Source: Saturnia japonica
Taxonomy: Eukaryota; Arthropoda; Insecta; Lepidoptera; Saturniidae
Direction of reading: 5' to 3'
Assembly: GCA_033032175.1 (NCBI GenBank)
Contig: CM065311.1
Location: forward strand, 8,611,190 to 8,675,189
Length of the DNA stretch: 64,000 nt
Positions 1-11,719 of this stretch are shown here, one piece after another. The first letter of the stretch is position 1. Each line of letters begins with the position of its first letter. A program made the position numbers and the translations under genes. The notes beneath the pieces are model-generated. The model saw nothing but the letters and a program-made list of their open reading frames with translations, was not told the DNA's origin and searched no databases.

Positions 1-329
1 TCTGAAATTGTGATGCTAATTACATTATACAAAAATGGATTTCTGTACATAAAAGTCAGTTCCGTTCACTGTGTGTGGTACTCTTTTCTGTGAATGTAAA
101 TCCGCGGTTTTACGAGGTTTCAATACATAATTATGTTATAAGCAACCTACTACGTTACGTTTTAAGGATTATCGAAAGGTTTGAGAATTGACAGTTTTCA
201 TTTATACTATTTCAAAATTGTGCATTATATTCTTAGTTATAAAAGCAAAAATGCAAAATACAGCAAAATGTTAATGTAACTTTACTTTTAGTTCACAATT
301 TAATAAAATGTAAATGTCAATCTTATCTA

Positions 330-1638
330 CAAGGTGTGTCCCAAAAGTATCCGACCTGTACCCATAACTTCAAAACCAAAGCCGAAGCCAAAACGTCCGA
401 ATGACCTTTTTGAAGTACGAGCGTAACAACCGACGAGTTTTCATTTTTCGAGCGCAGGGTGTCTTTACGTACATTGTCGATATCGAGTTCGTCGGATTTT
501 GCTATCGTTAAAAATGACGCAAAGTTCGGAAAAACGAATTTGCATAAAGCTTTGCACCAAACTCGAAAAGAGTTGTGTAGAGACCATCAAAATGATGCAG
601 GACGCTTTTGAAGATGCTTTTATGTGCAAAACTCAAATAAAAAAGTGGTACAAGCGATTCGAAAACGGCCGCACAAGTGTCGATAGCCATCCGCGTTCTG
701 ACCGAATTTCGAGCGTGAAAACACCGAAAAATATCGAGCGTGTGCAACTCGCGATTGCGCAAAATCGTCGTTTAACTGTGCGCGAGATAAAAGATGATCT
801 CTGGATCCCGAAACCTCGTGTTTCGAGAATTTTGACCGAGAATTTGGGAATGTCTCGCGTGTGCGAAGTTCATTCCAAAATTACTCACAGTAGAGCAGAA
901 AAGGCTTTGCTTCGAAATCGCTCAGGACGACTTGGAAATGATTTATTTATCATGAAAATGTGTTCCGGAAGATTATTACCGGTGACAAATCTTGGGTTTG
1001 CAGTTATGACCCCGAAACGAAACGACAATCCACACAATGCAAGCTGCCATCTGAGCCACGACCGAAGAAAGCAAGTCAAATTTGGAGCAACGTCAAGTCC
1101 ATTTTAATAGTTTTCTTTGATTTCGAAAGTGTGGTGCATCACGAATATGCACCGAGGGGTTAGACAATCAACAAAGAATTTTACCGGGAAAAAATTGCGT
1201 GACGCGGTGAGAAGGAAACGGCCGCGTTTTTGGACGAGCGGCGACTGGCTTCACCATGATAACAGGCCAGCGCATTCATCGAAACTCGTGCAACAGTTTT
1301 TAGCGTAACATTTACAACATTAAGCAACTCCAACAGCCTCTGTGTAGTCCCGACATAGCGCCATACGACTTTTGGTTGTTCTCAAAATATAAAAAATTCC
1401 GCTCGAAGGACACCGGTTTGCCAACAGAGAGACGTTTAAAACGAATGCGATGCATGCAGTCATGGCCCCATACCGAAAATTGATGATCACAACTGCATCA
1501 GGATGTGGAAGCACCGATGGAAGCGTCTTCTTCGGTCGAAGGAGAACTATACTTTGAAGGAAGCTATGAGCCGGATGACGAAAAATAATTCCAGTGCGAA
1601 GTTTCAGGTACTGGTCAGATACTTTTGGGACACAGTAG
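330..1638 (+). mobile_element. Mariner-type DNA transposon, decayed copy
   Basis: The copy is about 1.3 kb, the usual mariner length. Its ends are inverted repeats built on TGTCCCAAAAGTATC: the left one starts at 337 and the right one is its reverse complement, ending at 1632. About 20 bp match with one difference. The element is flanked by TA at 328-329 and at 1639-1640, as expected of Tc1/mariner insertions; the outermost 5-6 bases of the two ends do not align cleanly, so the exact right edge could also be 1635. The inside encodes a broken mariner transposase, listed separately. It cannot now produce an intact transposase. Confidence 0.88.
514..1588 (+). pseudogene. Mariner transposase pseudogene (DD34D type)
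   Basis: This would be a cut-and-paste transposase. The likely start is the ATG at 514 (MTQSSEKRICIK). The N-terminal helix-turn-helix part is readable in frame 1 to about 940 (KKWYKRFENGR, RRLTVREIKDDL). The frame then shifts: TGDKSW, with the first catalytic Asp, is read in frame 3 from about 977. It shifts again to frame 1 by about 1140, where DAVRRKRPRFW and HHDN (second Asp at 1258-1260) are read. SPDIAPYDF with the third Asp (1367-1369) lies in yet another frame. The second-to-third Asp distance is 109 nt, close to the 105 nt of DD34D plus a small insertion. The C-terminal end (GELYFEGSYEPDDEK) reaches a stop at 1586-1588. All three Asp codons survive, but at least three frameshifts make it non-functional. 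Confidence 0.85.
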
Positions 1639-1639
1639 T

Positions 1640-4600
1640 ATATGAATTATTGTGTGAAGTATTACGATTTCTGAAGTTGTAAACGAAATAAAAAAAAAAC
1701 CTGCATATTATTGGCAATTTATTAGATAGTGAAAACATATATAGTAAGCAATTTATAAAGTAGACCAGGGCATAAGCTTTTAGCACAATATTACAATAAA
1801 TTTATGTCTATTAACAAGTCTAAGTAATTAATACTTGAAATCTTTATTTATTAATATTTATATAGCAAACATTTTATTTAATGAGTGTAATTCTTTCTAC
1901 GTTAATGTTTTGTAAACTTTGCAGATGTGAGAGTGATTGATGTAATATGAGTATTCTATTTAAAGGCCAGGAGTTGTTTGAAGTCAATTAAGGAGTTATT
2001 TGCTGTCAGATTCAATGGTAAAATCACTAAAGGGTCGGTCGAAATCAAATACATTCTCGTTAAAAGTTAGTCTGGTCTGGTGGAGAGCGAACTCGCAACC
2101 CGCTCTCTGTTTTAACAATTTTATTTTAATTAGTAACAGCGCCCCTTTAATAGGTGAATTTGGTTCGGTGGATTTTGTAAAGTACCAAAAAGTTAAAATT
2201 ATAAATTATAGGTAAGAATATTCTATTTTATTCGTATAACATAATGAACTTGAGACAAGTCTATTTCGCAGGATAATTAGTGTTATCTCTCAATGCAAAA
2301 TGAAGGCATTGTTAAAATTACCTCCTAATAATTATCAAAATTGTTCAAAGTTTACCAGAAAAGATATAAAAAAAAGTTTTAACAACTTCATCAATACACA
2401 GTTGAAATTAACATAGTTGGAATATAAAAGTAGGAGGTAGGAAATGATTTTTCCTTCTAAGCGTGTGAAAAGTCCTTTTGTATAGAAATTCGTAAGCTCT
2501 AAAAGTGGAATGTAAAAATGTATATTTATAAAGCATATCTCAAAAATCAACGTCAAGCTTGAAATGGGTGTTTGCCCACGTGGTGACAGTAATCAGAAAA
2601 TATTTAAAAAAATCTTACTCATGTATTTTAGAAATTATAGGCAACAGAATAAAAACGAGAAATTTTACATCTTGCGGTTTTCTTTCGAGTATCGTGACAT
2701 AACTCATAGTCAAAGGGTTACAATAACTCATATGTATAAGTACTAAGTACATATCATTAGCATAATAATTAATAACACACACACGCACACACCAGTTTTG
2801 GTTTTTATTTGTTTTTTATTTTTTTGTTTCATATTACATTCTAATTACGTTATAATCTTACTTTTAAAATTGTATTTATTTTAACTAAACAACACAGTTT
2901 TTAACTAAAATAGTTGCTAACGTCTCATTCTGTTATTTTATGTATAATAGGTTAATGTAAATAAATAAAATTATACATTTTTGATATTAAACTATTCTTT
3001 ATCCATGCTGTATAACACATATATCGCATATAACACTACAGTCATAGGTTGGAGAGGACCCAGTATGAAACTGGATCGTATTTATGGATAATTTTTTTTA
3101 ATTACCTCTAATTATTATTAAAAGTTATTATAGTTTATAATGTATGTACAAAGAGGGAGTCGCTTCCAAACATCACTATCATTCATTTAGTAATGATCCA
3201 TCCTTTTGACAATAAAACTTGGTTTACATGATTCTTGAAATCATTATACGGCTAATCGGTAACGTACCTACTGAGGAAATTTATGGTAAATCTAGAAAAA
3301 AAATCGAAGATCTAAAAAGCTTCTATTTGACTTACTAAGTCTAAAAGGTCTAAGTCTAAGTCTACATTACAAATATCTATAAACAGATATAGATACAATT
3401 ATTTGCGAGCTACCATACAAGTGTCAGTAGTCAAGGATAACTCGCAAGCCAATTGTTTTAATTGGTCATTAAAACTGTAACTGAAGTAGGTATACCTACT
3501 TACATAGTTGGACAAAATTATTCAACGACCCTAATTAATTCTGCTAAGCAAACGAAGTAACTTATTCTAAGTGTAAAACAGTTTCAATCTAAAACATTGA
3601 ACTTACACAAAGTTCAGTGACCTAAATGTTTTTATTTTTCTTAAGTTCCAGCTTTGAGTAGGTCATCTACATTCCATATCTGGATAGGACGTGTCTCTCT
3701 GATCTCAGCTATTTACGTAGTCTGGAAAGTAACACGAGTTAGATACTTGGTTACACTCGACTGGTTTATCTTAACTACTTTCGTATCGCGATTCTAAGAT
3801 TGTGAAAATAAGTGATTAAATATTTTGTGAAAAATCTAAAAATCATCGAAAGTTATTTAACATTTTATTTTAAAGTCAAAAGAACGTTCCTTTATAAATT
3901 AGTAGTGAAACTTTTTATTTGTGGGATAGGTAGGTATCTCACAAAGGGATATCTATTTTAATTTAAAGTTATTTAATTAATATGAAACGAACAGCTGATA
4001 TTAAATGTCCAGATACAGATCTTACAATTATATTTATCTGACCTTATTGCTTTTGCGTTATGAGGGTTGCTAAGAAAGAATAACAAAATTAATTTTCTGT
4101 ATTTGTTTAATTGTTTCTAAAGGGTATCTTATACAAAATCACTACATATGCGTGTAAAAATATAAGGTATTTGTTTCAGCAGACAAAGAACTAACTATGT
4201 AAATCATTACAAAATATATGTTAATTTTTTTCATTATTGACATTACAAATAAAATAAGAACACAAATAAATAAATTATATTAGTACTAAAAATAATAAAA
4301 CTGAGCGAAAAATAAATTATAAATACTTAAAAAAAGAAAACATATTATAACACCACAAATGTACCGTAGCAAGAAAACTTCTAACAACAAGACGACAAAC
4401 CAAGAACTCGGGAAACAAACAACAGACATGGCAATACGAGCCATTAATCCGAACGATCCCGACAGAGATTAGTGCTCCCGCTATTGACCCCATACCCCTC
4501 AACTTCCCCACACGTTGAAAACATTTTCCCGCTATTGTCTGACTGAACAGGAAGTTAAAGAGAAGTCGCGATTGACATCATGGCTTTTTGCTGGTGTAAG

Positions 4601-4930
4601 CTTAAAGCAGGAAGCGAGAATCACACGGACTCACCCCAAAATTTTACATTTTATTATCTAGAGATTCAAACCAGATGGCCTTTTAGTATAATTATATTAA
4701 ATACTTTCTTGCAACAGTGCAAACAGTTTTAAGTGTTATTTTTACATAAAACCTTTTCACTTTATTGTGTTTTCTCACGTTCTCCATTCGTTTTGAACAT
4801 GTAGGAAGGAAATTTTAGCAGAAACATTAAAAAATAATTACTTGCTACAAAATTAATATATTTTTATAGATATTGATAATGGCGACCAATAAAATTATGT
4901 ACTTTTTTGTATGTTATAGTTATAACGATA
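1640..4930. other. AT-rich gene-free stretch
   Basis: No coding region, splice-bounded exon or recognisable repeat was found here. There is a short CA-rich microsatellite near 2776-2792. The longest open frames, at 2000-2215 and 2335-2556, are low-complexity and resemble no protein known to me. The slightly GC-richer patch at 4360-4520 has no clear ORF. Confidence 0.5.
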
Positions 4931-4939
4931 ATTAATCCA

Positions 4940-4995
4940 AAAAAAATTTTATGGTAGCCGCTTACCATCATTCGGCCCGTATGCTTGTTTCGATA
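4940..4995 (-). repeat. Short LINE 3'-UTR relic
   Basis: The segment GGTAGCCGCTTACCATCA is the reverse complement of the phrase 'tggtaagcggctacc'. Close variants of that phrase open the repeats at 5.41 and 7.09 kb. It is probably a tiny fragment of the same retrotransposon 3' region, in the opposite orientation. Confidence 0.4.
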
Positions 4996-5411
4996 TCGTA
5001 AAAAAAAAAATGTACTTGCAGGAAGTGAGAACAATTATGAATCAATAAAATAGTCAAATTATTTCGTAAAAAATTAGTATTAGTCTAAAATTATTAGCAA
5101 TATGTTTCGAAATATTTACATTGTATTTTGTTTATGACAATAAGTAGGAAACAAGTATGTTGGTCATCGTAAGTAAGTGGTGAACGCAGTATATACTGTG
5201 TATAGCTATATAATATGTAAAACCAACCTCAAAAAGACCGCAGTCCCCACTTGACCATAGAAAAATAGGTTGCTACTGTAGACAGTTAGAACGCTTCATC
5301 TGCCAATACTTGTTGTTTAATCTTGCTATTTATTAAAAATCTATTTTAATAAGATACGATATTTTTTGCCTACAACCCAAATTCATTTTAAAGTTTTCTT
5401 TTATACAACTA

Positions 5412-5640
5412 TGGTAGTATGCAAGCTTACGATGTGCCTGATGCTAAGCGGTTACCGTAGTTCAGGTATATCCTAGTCCGTTGCCGACCTTGAAACCCCT
5501 CCTCCAAGGAGCTCTGGAAACAATACTCACCGCAGGAGAACACAAGGGGATTTGGTTGCGAACTTCTATAGGGTGGAGGTATTTATTACACCAGACAGGT
5601 TGCTCGAAGTAGAGAGAAATCTCCAAAAAGTATTCGAATA
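5412..5640 (+). repeat. LINE-derived 3' repeat, copy 1
   Basis: The copy starts with GCTAAGCGGTTACCGTAG and continues through a GC-richer 200 bp containing CTCCAAGGAGCTCTGGAAAC, 'tatagggtggaggtatt' and 'gagagaaatctcc'. The same order of landmarks recurs at 7086-7312 in the same orientation and at 63715-63925 inverted. The type of repeat resembles 3' regions of CR1/Jockey-like retrotransposons known from Lepidoptera; that assignment is from memory. No protein is encoded. Confidence 0.55.
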
Positions 5641-5869
5641 AAAGCATTACTTGCTAAGTATACATTTGGAATTTAATAAGTTCGCCTTATACTCAAACAG
5701 CTCTCTCTGCGTTCCTCTTAAGCGGTAAATAATAGAGCAATGAATAGCGACACTGGGTTGAAAATAACATTGTGTATAATACCCGTATTATTACTTATAC
5801 ATCTATATATCTATTATAATAAAATTATAAGAGTATAATAAAGCGTAGTTTTTTAAATATGATAGCTAG

Positions 5870-5990
5870 ATTTCCGAGGAATAACATAGACTAACATTAG
5901 GCTACAACTGTCAGCTAGCGTAAAATATTGATTTTTGTTAAATAAGTTGGAAGTTGAAGCCCTCCCGAAATGCATTATACGCGTGCGCTG
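5870..5990 (+). repeat. Dispersed repeat shared with 62.6 kb
   Basis: The landmarks 'ttaggctacaactgtcag', 'taaaatattgatttttgtta' and 'agtcgagccct'-like text recur in the same order at 62600-62690. The copy is short and 5'/3' incomplete. It probably derives from the Helitron-like family that ends at 63182. Confidence 0.45.
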
Positions 5991-6069
5991 ACGTAATGGT
6001 TAGTGATACGTAAAAACAATGTTCTACAAAATTATTGGTAATAATATAAAATAATAATATAAATAACTA

Positions 6070-6813
6070 TTGTGAATTATCTGGATTATACAGTTTGGGT
6101 ACAAACGAATTCATTCATTGTGTTGTCCCACATGTGGTGACCTCGACGTGATTTAAACTTGCAACCTTCTAACTTTTTGACAAACTTCAAACCAATTTTA
6201 ATTAATTTTAGTAAAGAGATATATATATATATTGGATCTCGGAAAAAAATATGATGCAAAAATAAAACTTGAAGAATTAAATAGGGGATTAAAATTGTAA
6301 TGAAGAACCCATCATGTCTCTAATTAGGGATGTGAAAATTCATATTTATGCTTTTGGTAAAAAATAAAAGGGGTTTAACGTTTTTCAAAAAACCTTCCGG
6401 CAAACCGGTACAATAAGGGATGATTTCTATTATTTTTGTAGTTTTGTTAGAACGGTTAATATGTTGGTTTCATATTGGCATATAATTACAATACCATACA
6501 CACATTGATCAACTCATCTATGATTTTCTTTTGGTTTATCGTGTTCCGAGATCAGTCGGTGTATATGCAGTATTGTAGCGGAGTGGTATGAATCACGATC
6601 ACCATAAACACAGTGATAAACCCAATAATGATTTTTTTAGTTAGTCGTGTTCCGAAATCAGCCAATGTTTAAGTAGTAATATAACGGGTCCGTAGGGATC
6701 GTGACCACCATACACAGTAATAAATTCATCTATGATATTTTTGGTTTGTCTTATTCCGAGATCAGTCTGTGTATGTCCAATAATACGCAGCCGAAGTCGC
6801 GGGTACCAGCTAG
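6070..6813 (+). mobile_element. Helitron-like element, 5'-incomplete (same family as 45.3 kb)
   Basis: The segment is collinear with 45575-46433: GAATTATCTGGATTATAC, 'gtggtgacctcgacgtgattt', 'aaaaaccttccggcaaaccggtacaataag', and a closing GGGTACCAGCTAG|T at 6802-6814. The 3' end therefore reads CTAG followed by T, the Helitron rule. The 5' terminal part seen in the 45.3-kb copy (ATCCATACTA...) is missing. The distal 300 bp is made of about three imperfect ~100-bp units ('catctatgattttc...gttccgagatcagtc...gtatatgcagta'). No helicase or Rep coding sequence is present, so it is non-autonomous. Confidence 0.6.
6495..6790 (+). repeat. Three imperfect ~100-bp tandem units
   Basis: Each unit contains a 'caccatacaca', 'atctatgatttt', 'gttccgagatcagt', 'gtatatgcagta' series. 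Comparable units occur at 46120-46400 and inverted at 27800-27960. They are internal to the Helitron-like family rather than an independent satellite. Confidence 0.6.
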
Positions 6814-7085
6814 TAATAATATATTTCTAGATAATAGTGAATAAAGACAGTAGGTGCGAGCGGACGCCGACGCATGCCGATACGCTCCTGCCTTGCGCAT
6901 ACTGATGTCGACGCGCAACTCGTGTGACGCCTGCCATAGTGCCATCGCGCACGACACAACTTAACTCGGCTTTATAATAGTAAATATTGCTCATCGATAA
7001 GGTATTTTAGGACACGCACGATTGATTTCCTTAACTTACGATCATAAAGATGTGTAACTTTTTTTAACGCTACTGTTAACTGTAC

Positions 7086-7312
7086 CGTACCGTAAGCGGT
7101 TACAGTAGCATATGGAAGCTAGTAATATCTTAGATATTACTAGCGCGTTGGCGATCTTCAACCCTTCTACCCCAGGGAATTCTAGAAACCCTACTCACTG
7201 CTGAAACACAACACAAGGTTATTTGGCTTCGATCTTCTGTAGGGTGGAGATATTCCACCAATCGGACTACCCCAAGTATACAGAAATCTCTTTGCCCTCG
7301 AACCTCTCTTAA
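7086..7312 (+). repeat. LINE-derived 3' repeat, copy 2
   Basis: The copy opens with CCGTAAGCGGTTACAGTAGC. It shares with 5412-5640 the order 'cttcaaccct', 'caaggttatttggcttcgat', 'tgtagggtggagatattcc' and 'cagaaatctct'. Orientation is the same as that copy, 1.7 kb away. It is a decayed, non-coding relic. Confidence 0.55.
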
Positions 7313-9087
7313 ACTTAACTGAAAACATCTTTTACTATTTAGAACATTTATGAAGTAACTACGCTATAAAACCCATTGTATTTAAATGTAGGAGAAATTT
7401 AAAAACATAAAGGTTTAAAGTACCTTACATATTGTTTTAGTACTATAAAAATCCTAAATGATAAACTAGACTTCATTGAGGTTTAGACACATATTACGAT
7501 CAACTACCAAAAGTGGTCAATGAAGAGATACCGTAATATTTTATGAGGCCATCTAATATTAACGAACATGAAATGGAATATAACGTAATATAATGATTTT
7601 TTTGTTAATGTCTAATGAAAGAGTAAGTATTGAGGAAAAAGAAGGGATGTAGCAAGTAATTACGTTTGGCTAGCAACGTTATCTATACTAATAAAGGGAG
7701 AAAGTTGGTAGATGTTATTTACCTATTTCCAACTAAACGAAATCAAGATGTATTTTATTAAAACCGTTACTGTTTTAAGTAAAACATTCATGGAGACGAA
7801 AATATTCATCAAATTGTCACTAAAGTATGATTATTGATCTTAAAAGTAAATGAAACCTTTTGTACACGTTTAAAGAAAAATATTTTGTATGTTCTAAGGC
7901 TTATAACTAATGACTCAATAATATTCATTATCTGAAAAAATAATTTATTTTCTATGTTAAATACCTTGAGATGAATGTACAGTTTCTAGGATTCTATCTC
8001 ATTCAAATTAGGTATTCCTTAAAATTACCTCAATGATAACTCTGATAAACCAATGAGCGATCGGACGGAAAGATAGTTTAATTAACAGAAAACTATAAAC
8101 AATAATTGTGTAAATATCAATGGCAGGTCTAGTTCAAGTCGCGTGGCGGCCCAGGTCCCTTTCGATATGGCGACTTTTTGTTTTATAAAAACAAATCAAG
8201 ATTTTTTGGTGTATCGAATTAAATACAAAATTTTGTCAATTGTATTAGAAAATATGAGCGTTATAACTGTCTTTTTCACTGATAACATAAAAATAATTTA
8301 TTTCGAGAAATATAAATTAGTTGTATTTATAGTTATACAAGTATAATTGTTGTACAGTTTTATAATTTATTTCAATACTTTGCTCCCATATCGTGTATTC
8401 AATTTTAACCGCTCTTCCGCTTCTGAAATTTTACCACCTTAGGCCTACCTAACCATACACCTACCACAGACCTAATCTAATATTCATCACTGGTAAGTAT
8501 AACAATAATAATAATATTTCACTTCTAAATCTTTTATTTCATTGTAAAGTCTATGAATACGCGAATACACAATAATTACATGAACAGACAAGCACAACGT
8601 TGCCATGCAATAAAATTAATAAAAATGTATGGTTACCAAGTCGCTTGTAATAATCATTATTTGAATTGAAATTTTTAATATAGCATAATATATTACAGTT
8701 ATACGCCTATTATTATTGAGTACATTAAAAGTAATTAAATTGAAAATAAGCATATTTTTTCTAGAATTTTTTTTTTTGTTTTCTATTTATTTCTTTCTAG
8801 TAAACTGTATAATTATAAGCGTATAATTTTTCTATACTATATTATGTACAAAATTAAATAGTTTAATAGGTTAAGAATGTAATGAAAATTTAAATTATCA
8901 AATACCTTTTTGGTACAGATCATGCTAAATGAATAATTTAAAACATCCAAAACAAAGGGTAATTATTCATTACAGTATGTTCGTGCGTTTGAATAACGGA
9001 ACGTGAATATTTCGTCCGGATTCACTATATGAATGAGTGACTTTATACCACAGTGTAGGTATGCATATGAATACAATATACTTACAC

Positions 9088-9120
<33 letters not shown>

Positions 9121-10233
9121 GTAATGACGAGCTGAACAGAGGCGACGCTTTATAAATTTCGTTGGTTCGTTTATGTTACAACTTTATTGTATGAACGAAG
9201 TATATGAAAGTAACAATATATCTTGCTCAGTAAAGTAAGACTTATAAATCCAGACTTTATAGCCTCATATGTTAGAATCGCCGCCTGAATATTAATTTAG
9301 ACAAGGTGGCTATGACATTGAAAATATGTCTTTCTATTCAGTCCTAGCTCTACTAGTACGTAACATTTTGGCTACATTATTGACTTGTAAAGCAAAAATT
9401 AGTTTATTTTAACTACACTTCCAACACTAACTTCGTATTTTTCATTTATGTATAATTTAGTGTGTATAGCAAGTGCAGGTGACTTTTACATGAAATATTA
9501 CTTAATAAAAATGATAAATTATTATTAATTACACTTTATAAATCAAAAATGATTACACGTTATATAATTAAATTATGTACGTCAAAGGATTCGGTTTCGC
9601 AGCCTGTTGATTTAGTGCTGAACGGCTAGTTAACTATACAGCTAATTTTAATTGTGAATATCATGCTATTATCATGAAATCTAAGTGTATCGGTTATAAG
9701 GTTATTGTTAAATATTACGAAATTTATCCAAGTCCGTTATACATTTTGCTATTAAGTCAAATGGCCCAGCTCGATTTTTATACCGGCAATAATTTGCGTA
9801 CAGTATTCGTGTTGCGTGTACAAACCAACATTACTACATGTGTTACACGTTGAGTTGAAACGTTAGGAAATAAATTGATCTCAACGGACGGACGGACGGC
9901 CATAAAGTTTGAACTGTAGTTTGTCCAACATACTCCGAGCTTTTCGCACCCTGTAGCGATAAACCTTTAGTGTGTAGAATAAATAGCTCGGATAAACCCG
10001 AGCCAAGACGTAAATCTTACATAATTACTATGTATAAAGGTTTTGAAAATTGTATGTATGTTAGGAAAATTTTAGATATGTTTGAACTCATGAACTAGAT
10101 AGACACAATTTCAAATATAAAATAGTAATCTTAGTTCGACAAATAAAAGTTTTCTAAGTTGCTTTTTTTGTAATATAAATAAAATCAATTCCTATTATTC
10201 TCTTGAATTCCTTTTGAGTTTTTTTTAGGTCTA
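7313..10233. other. AT-rich gene-free stretch
   Basis: No gene or clear transposon boundary was found. An (AT)n microsatellite sits at about 9088-9114 and a short (ACGG)n run at about 9885-9898. The 67-codon open frame at 8143-8346 is hydrophobic and low-complexity and is not credible as a gene. Confidence 0.5.
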
Positions 10234-11234
10234 TCTATCTATACATAGTATAAAATGAAGTCACTCCCCGCTTTCTATCCCCTACATACGCTTAGATCTT
10301 TTAAACTACACAACGGATTTTAAAACAGTTTGCACTAACATTTAGAGGATTTTTTACGGAAGGTTAGTATATACAATACATTCCAATTAAGTTTTTGTAT
10401 AGTACAGTAAATTCAATGTTTCGTAATGAAGTCCTGGAAAAATTATTTTCGGGCGCTTACATGGCTTACGCTGGCTAAACTTTATGAGATACATCAAAAT
10501 AATGTTCTAAACAATTGTAATTCTTCAAAAAGCCTAGAGAAAAGTTGGCGATGGCATATGTCTATCTCCTAAGGTTGACACACAGTAACCCTTTTTATAT
10601 TCAACATAATATTTAAAAATATTACTTTTTTTGCGATGCTATTTTCTCTAATTAAGTATTAATCTTTATCCAGATAAAATTGTTAGTTAACTTGGGCAGT
10701 AAATATAGATTAAATTGTTGTTTACAGTTTTCCATTTAAATGAATGCCGTAAAAGACATGACGTATTTAAAATCATTCGCGACCAAAGATATCCTACCTC
10801 AAAAATCCTATGATAAATAGCGCGACGCGAGCTAAGCGCAGTATTTGTAACTATGAAGTTACATATTGTACCATTACGCTTGTATCCCCGAAATGTTGGG
10901 CCTCTGCCTATCATCCACGGTGTGGTTCTACATCCACAGTTTGCCGGATATGTTTTACGTTTCATGTAATAGGGGGCGAGCCTATTGCCATTAATCGGGC
11001 ACAATGCCATACATCGAGCTGCTACTGAGAATTTCATAGAAAACCTTAATAGCTTTTTGATCGACCTTGGAATCGAACCTAGGACCTCAAGCATAGCAGT
11101 CGCGTTTAGGAGCACTAGGCTAATAAGGCAGTTATGAATTATCATATTGAAGGGATAAACTCTAAATCGGGCTTTTTAAACAAAATACACCATTTTGTAA
11201 ATTGTACCCGTGCGAAGCTGGGGCGGGTCGCCAG
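10234..11234 (+). mobile_element. Helitron-like non-autonomous element carrying a SINE, copy 1
   Basis: The element starts TCTATCTATACATAGTATAA after an A and ends CGGGTCGCCAG before a T (CTAG changed to CCAG). Just inside the 3' end, ACCCG and CGGGT can pair around a 13-nt loop. It aligns over its whole length with 48994-49971 ('gggcgcttacatggcttacg', 'tatgtctatctcctaaggttgac', 'ttaacttgggca'). Both copies hold the same tRNA-derived SINE inserted in antisense at the same internal point. There is no coding capacity for Rep/helicase. The termini match the Helitron rule (A|TC...CTRR|T, no TIR, no target duplication); the family name is inferred. Confidence 0.62.
10855..11138 (-). repeat. tRNA-derived SINE nested in Helitron-like copy 1
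   Basis: Read on the minus strand, the unit has an RNA polymerase III A box (TAGCCTAGTGCT, 11111-11122). About 32 bp downstream comes a perfect B box, GGTTCGATTCC (11069-11079). A tRNA-unrelated body follows ('aaattctcagtagcagctcg', 'caataggctcgccccctatt', 'ttcggggatacaagcgtaatgg'). The same body is present at 12240-12515 and 49595-49855. Flanking words of the type CTATGAAGTTA/TTATGAATTAT may be a decayed target duplication. Confidence 0.75.
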
Positions 11235-11580
11235 TTTTAAATAAAATTTAAACATTGTATTATCTCAATAGTTTTTTGAAGTCTAGCCAAAAAGGAACTC
11301 GAGAATAGCTACTGAATAATATAAAACAAATACATTTATCCTCCTACAAATAAATATGAACTGAAAAGCGTTTTTTTTTTTTAAATACGATCAATATGTA
11401 TATTAAATTACAAACAAAAATTGCTCTCCACGTTAATATGAGCCGTTGTATTTTTGAAAGCAATTTTTAAACTATTCGAACCGAATCTGAATCATACTTA
11501 ATTCGTTCTAAGATGTAGTCTCGCTTCAACGAAAGGTCTGTCTTTTTTTTTGTTTTAAATTAGTAGGTACATTTATTATT
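11235..11580. other. AT-rich spacer
   Basis: Nothing recognisable: AT-rich sequence with poly(T) runs, between the Helitron-like element and the candidate exon. Confidence 0.5.
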
Positions 11581-11610
11581 ATGAGTAATTTCTCGTGTCT
11601 TAAATTACAG

Positions 11611-11712
11611 CAGGTAGCCCGCGGCGCGGCGCGGCGATATCGCCTTCGGCAACAATCGGAGCAGCGCAAGTGGCTGGGTATCTCAAACCATGTGAAGGCT
11701 CACCTCTACAAG
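11611..11712 (+). CDS. Candidate internal host exon with IQ-like motif
   Basis: An isolated 102-bp GC-rich block lies in AT-rich surroundings. It is preceded by TTTCTCGTGTCTTAAATTACAG, cut here as an acceptor-like tract ending AG at 11610. It is open for 34 codons, beginning QVARGAARRYRLRQQ and ending VKAHLYK. A possible weak donor AAG|GTTCAG follows at 11713. The exon would be phase 0 at both ends. The segment VARGAARR with its following basic residues resembles the second half of a calmodulin-binding IQ motif (RGxxxR), provided the previous exon supplies the hydrophobic-Gln start. I do not recognise the gene. It could also be a gene fragment carried by a transposon or chance open sequence. 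No neighbouring exon was found in the window. Confidence 0.35.
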
Positions 11713-11719
11713 GTTCAGT

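Noticed and set aside
9088..9114. (AT)n run as a regulatory or origin element
   Set aside because: Ordinary microsatellite; similar runs occur at 6222-6234 and 16976-17000.
11069..11122. A tRNA gene, because of good A and B boxes
   Set aside because: No cloverleaf arms or acceptor stem; the same boxes continue into a SINE body found in two other places.
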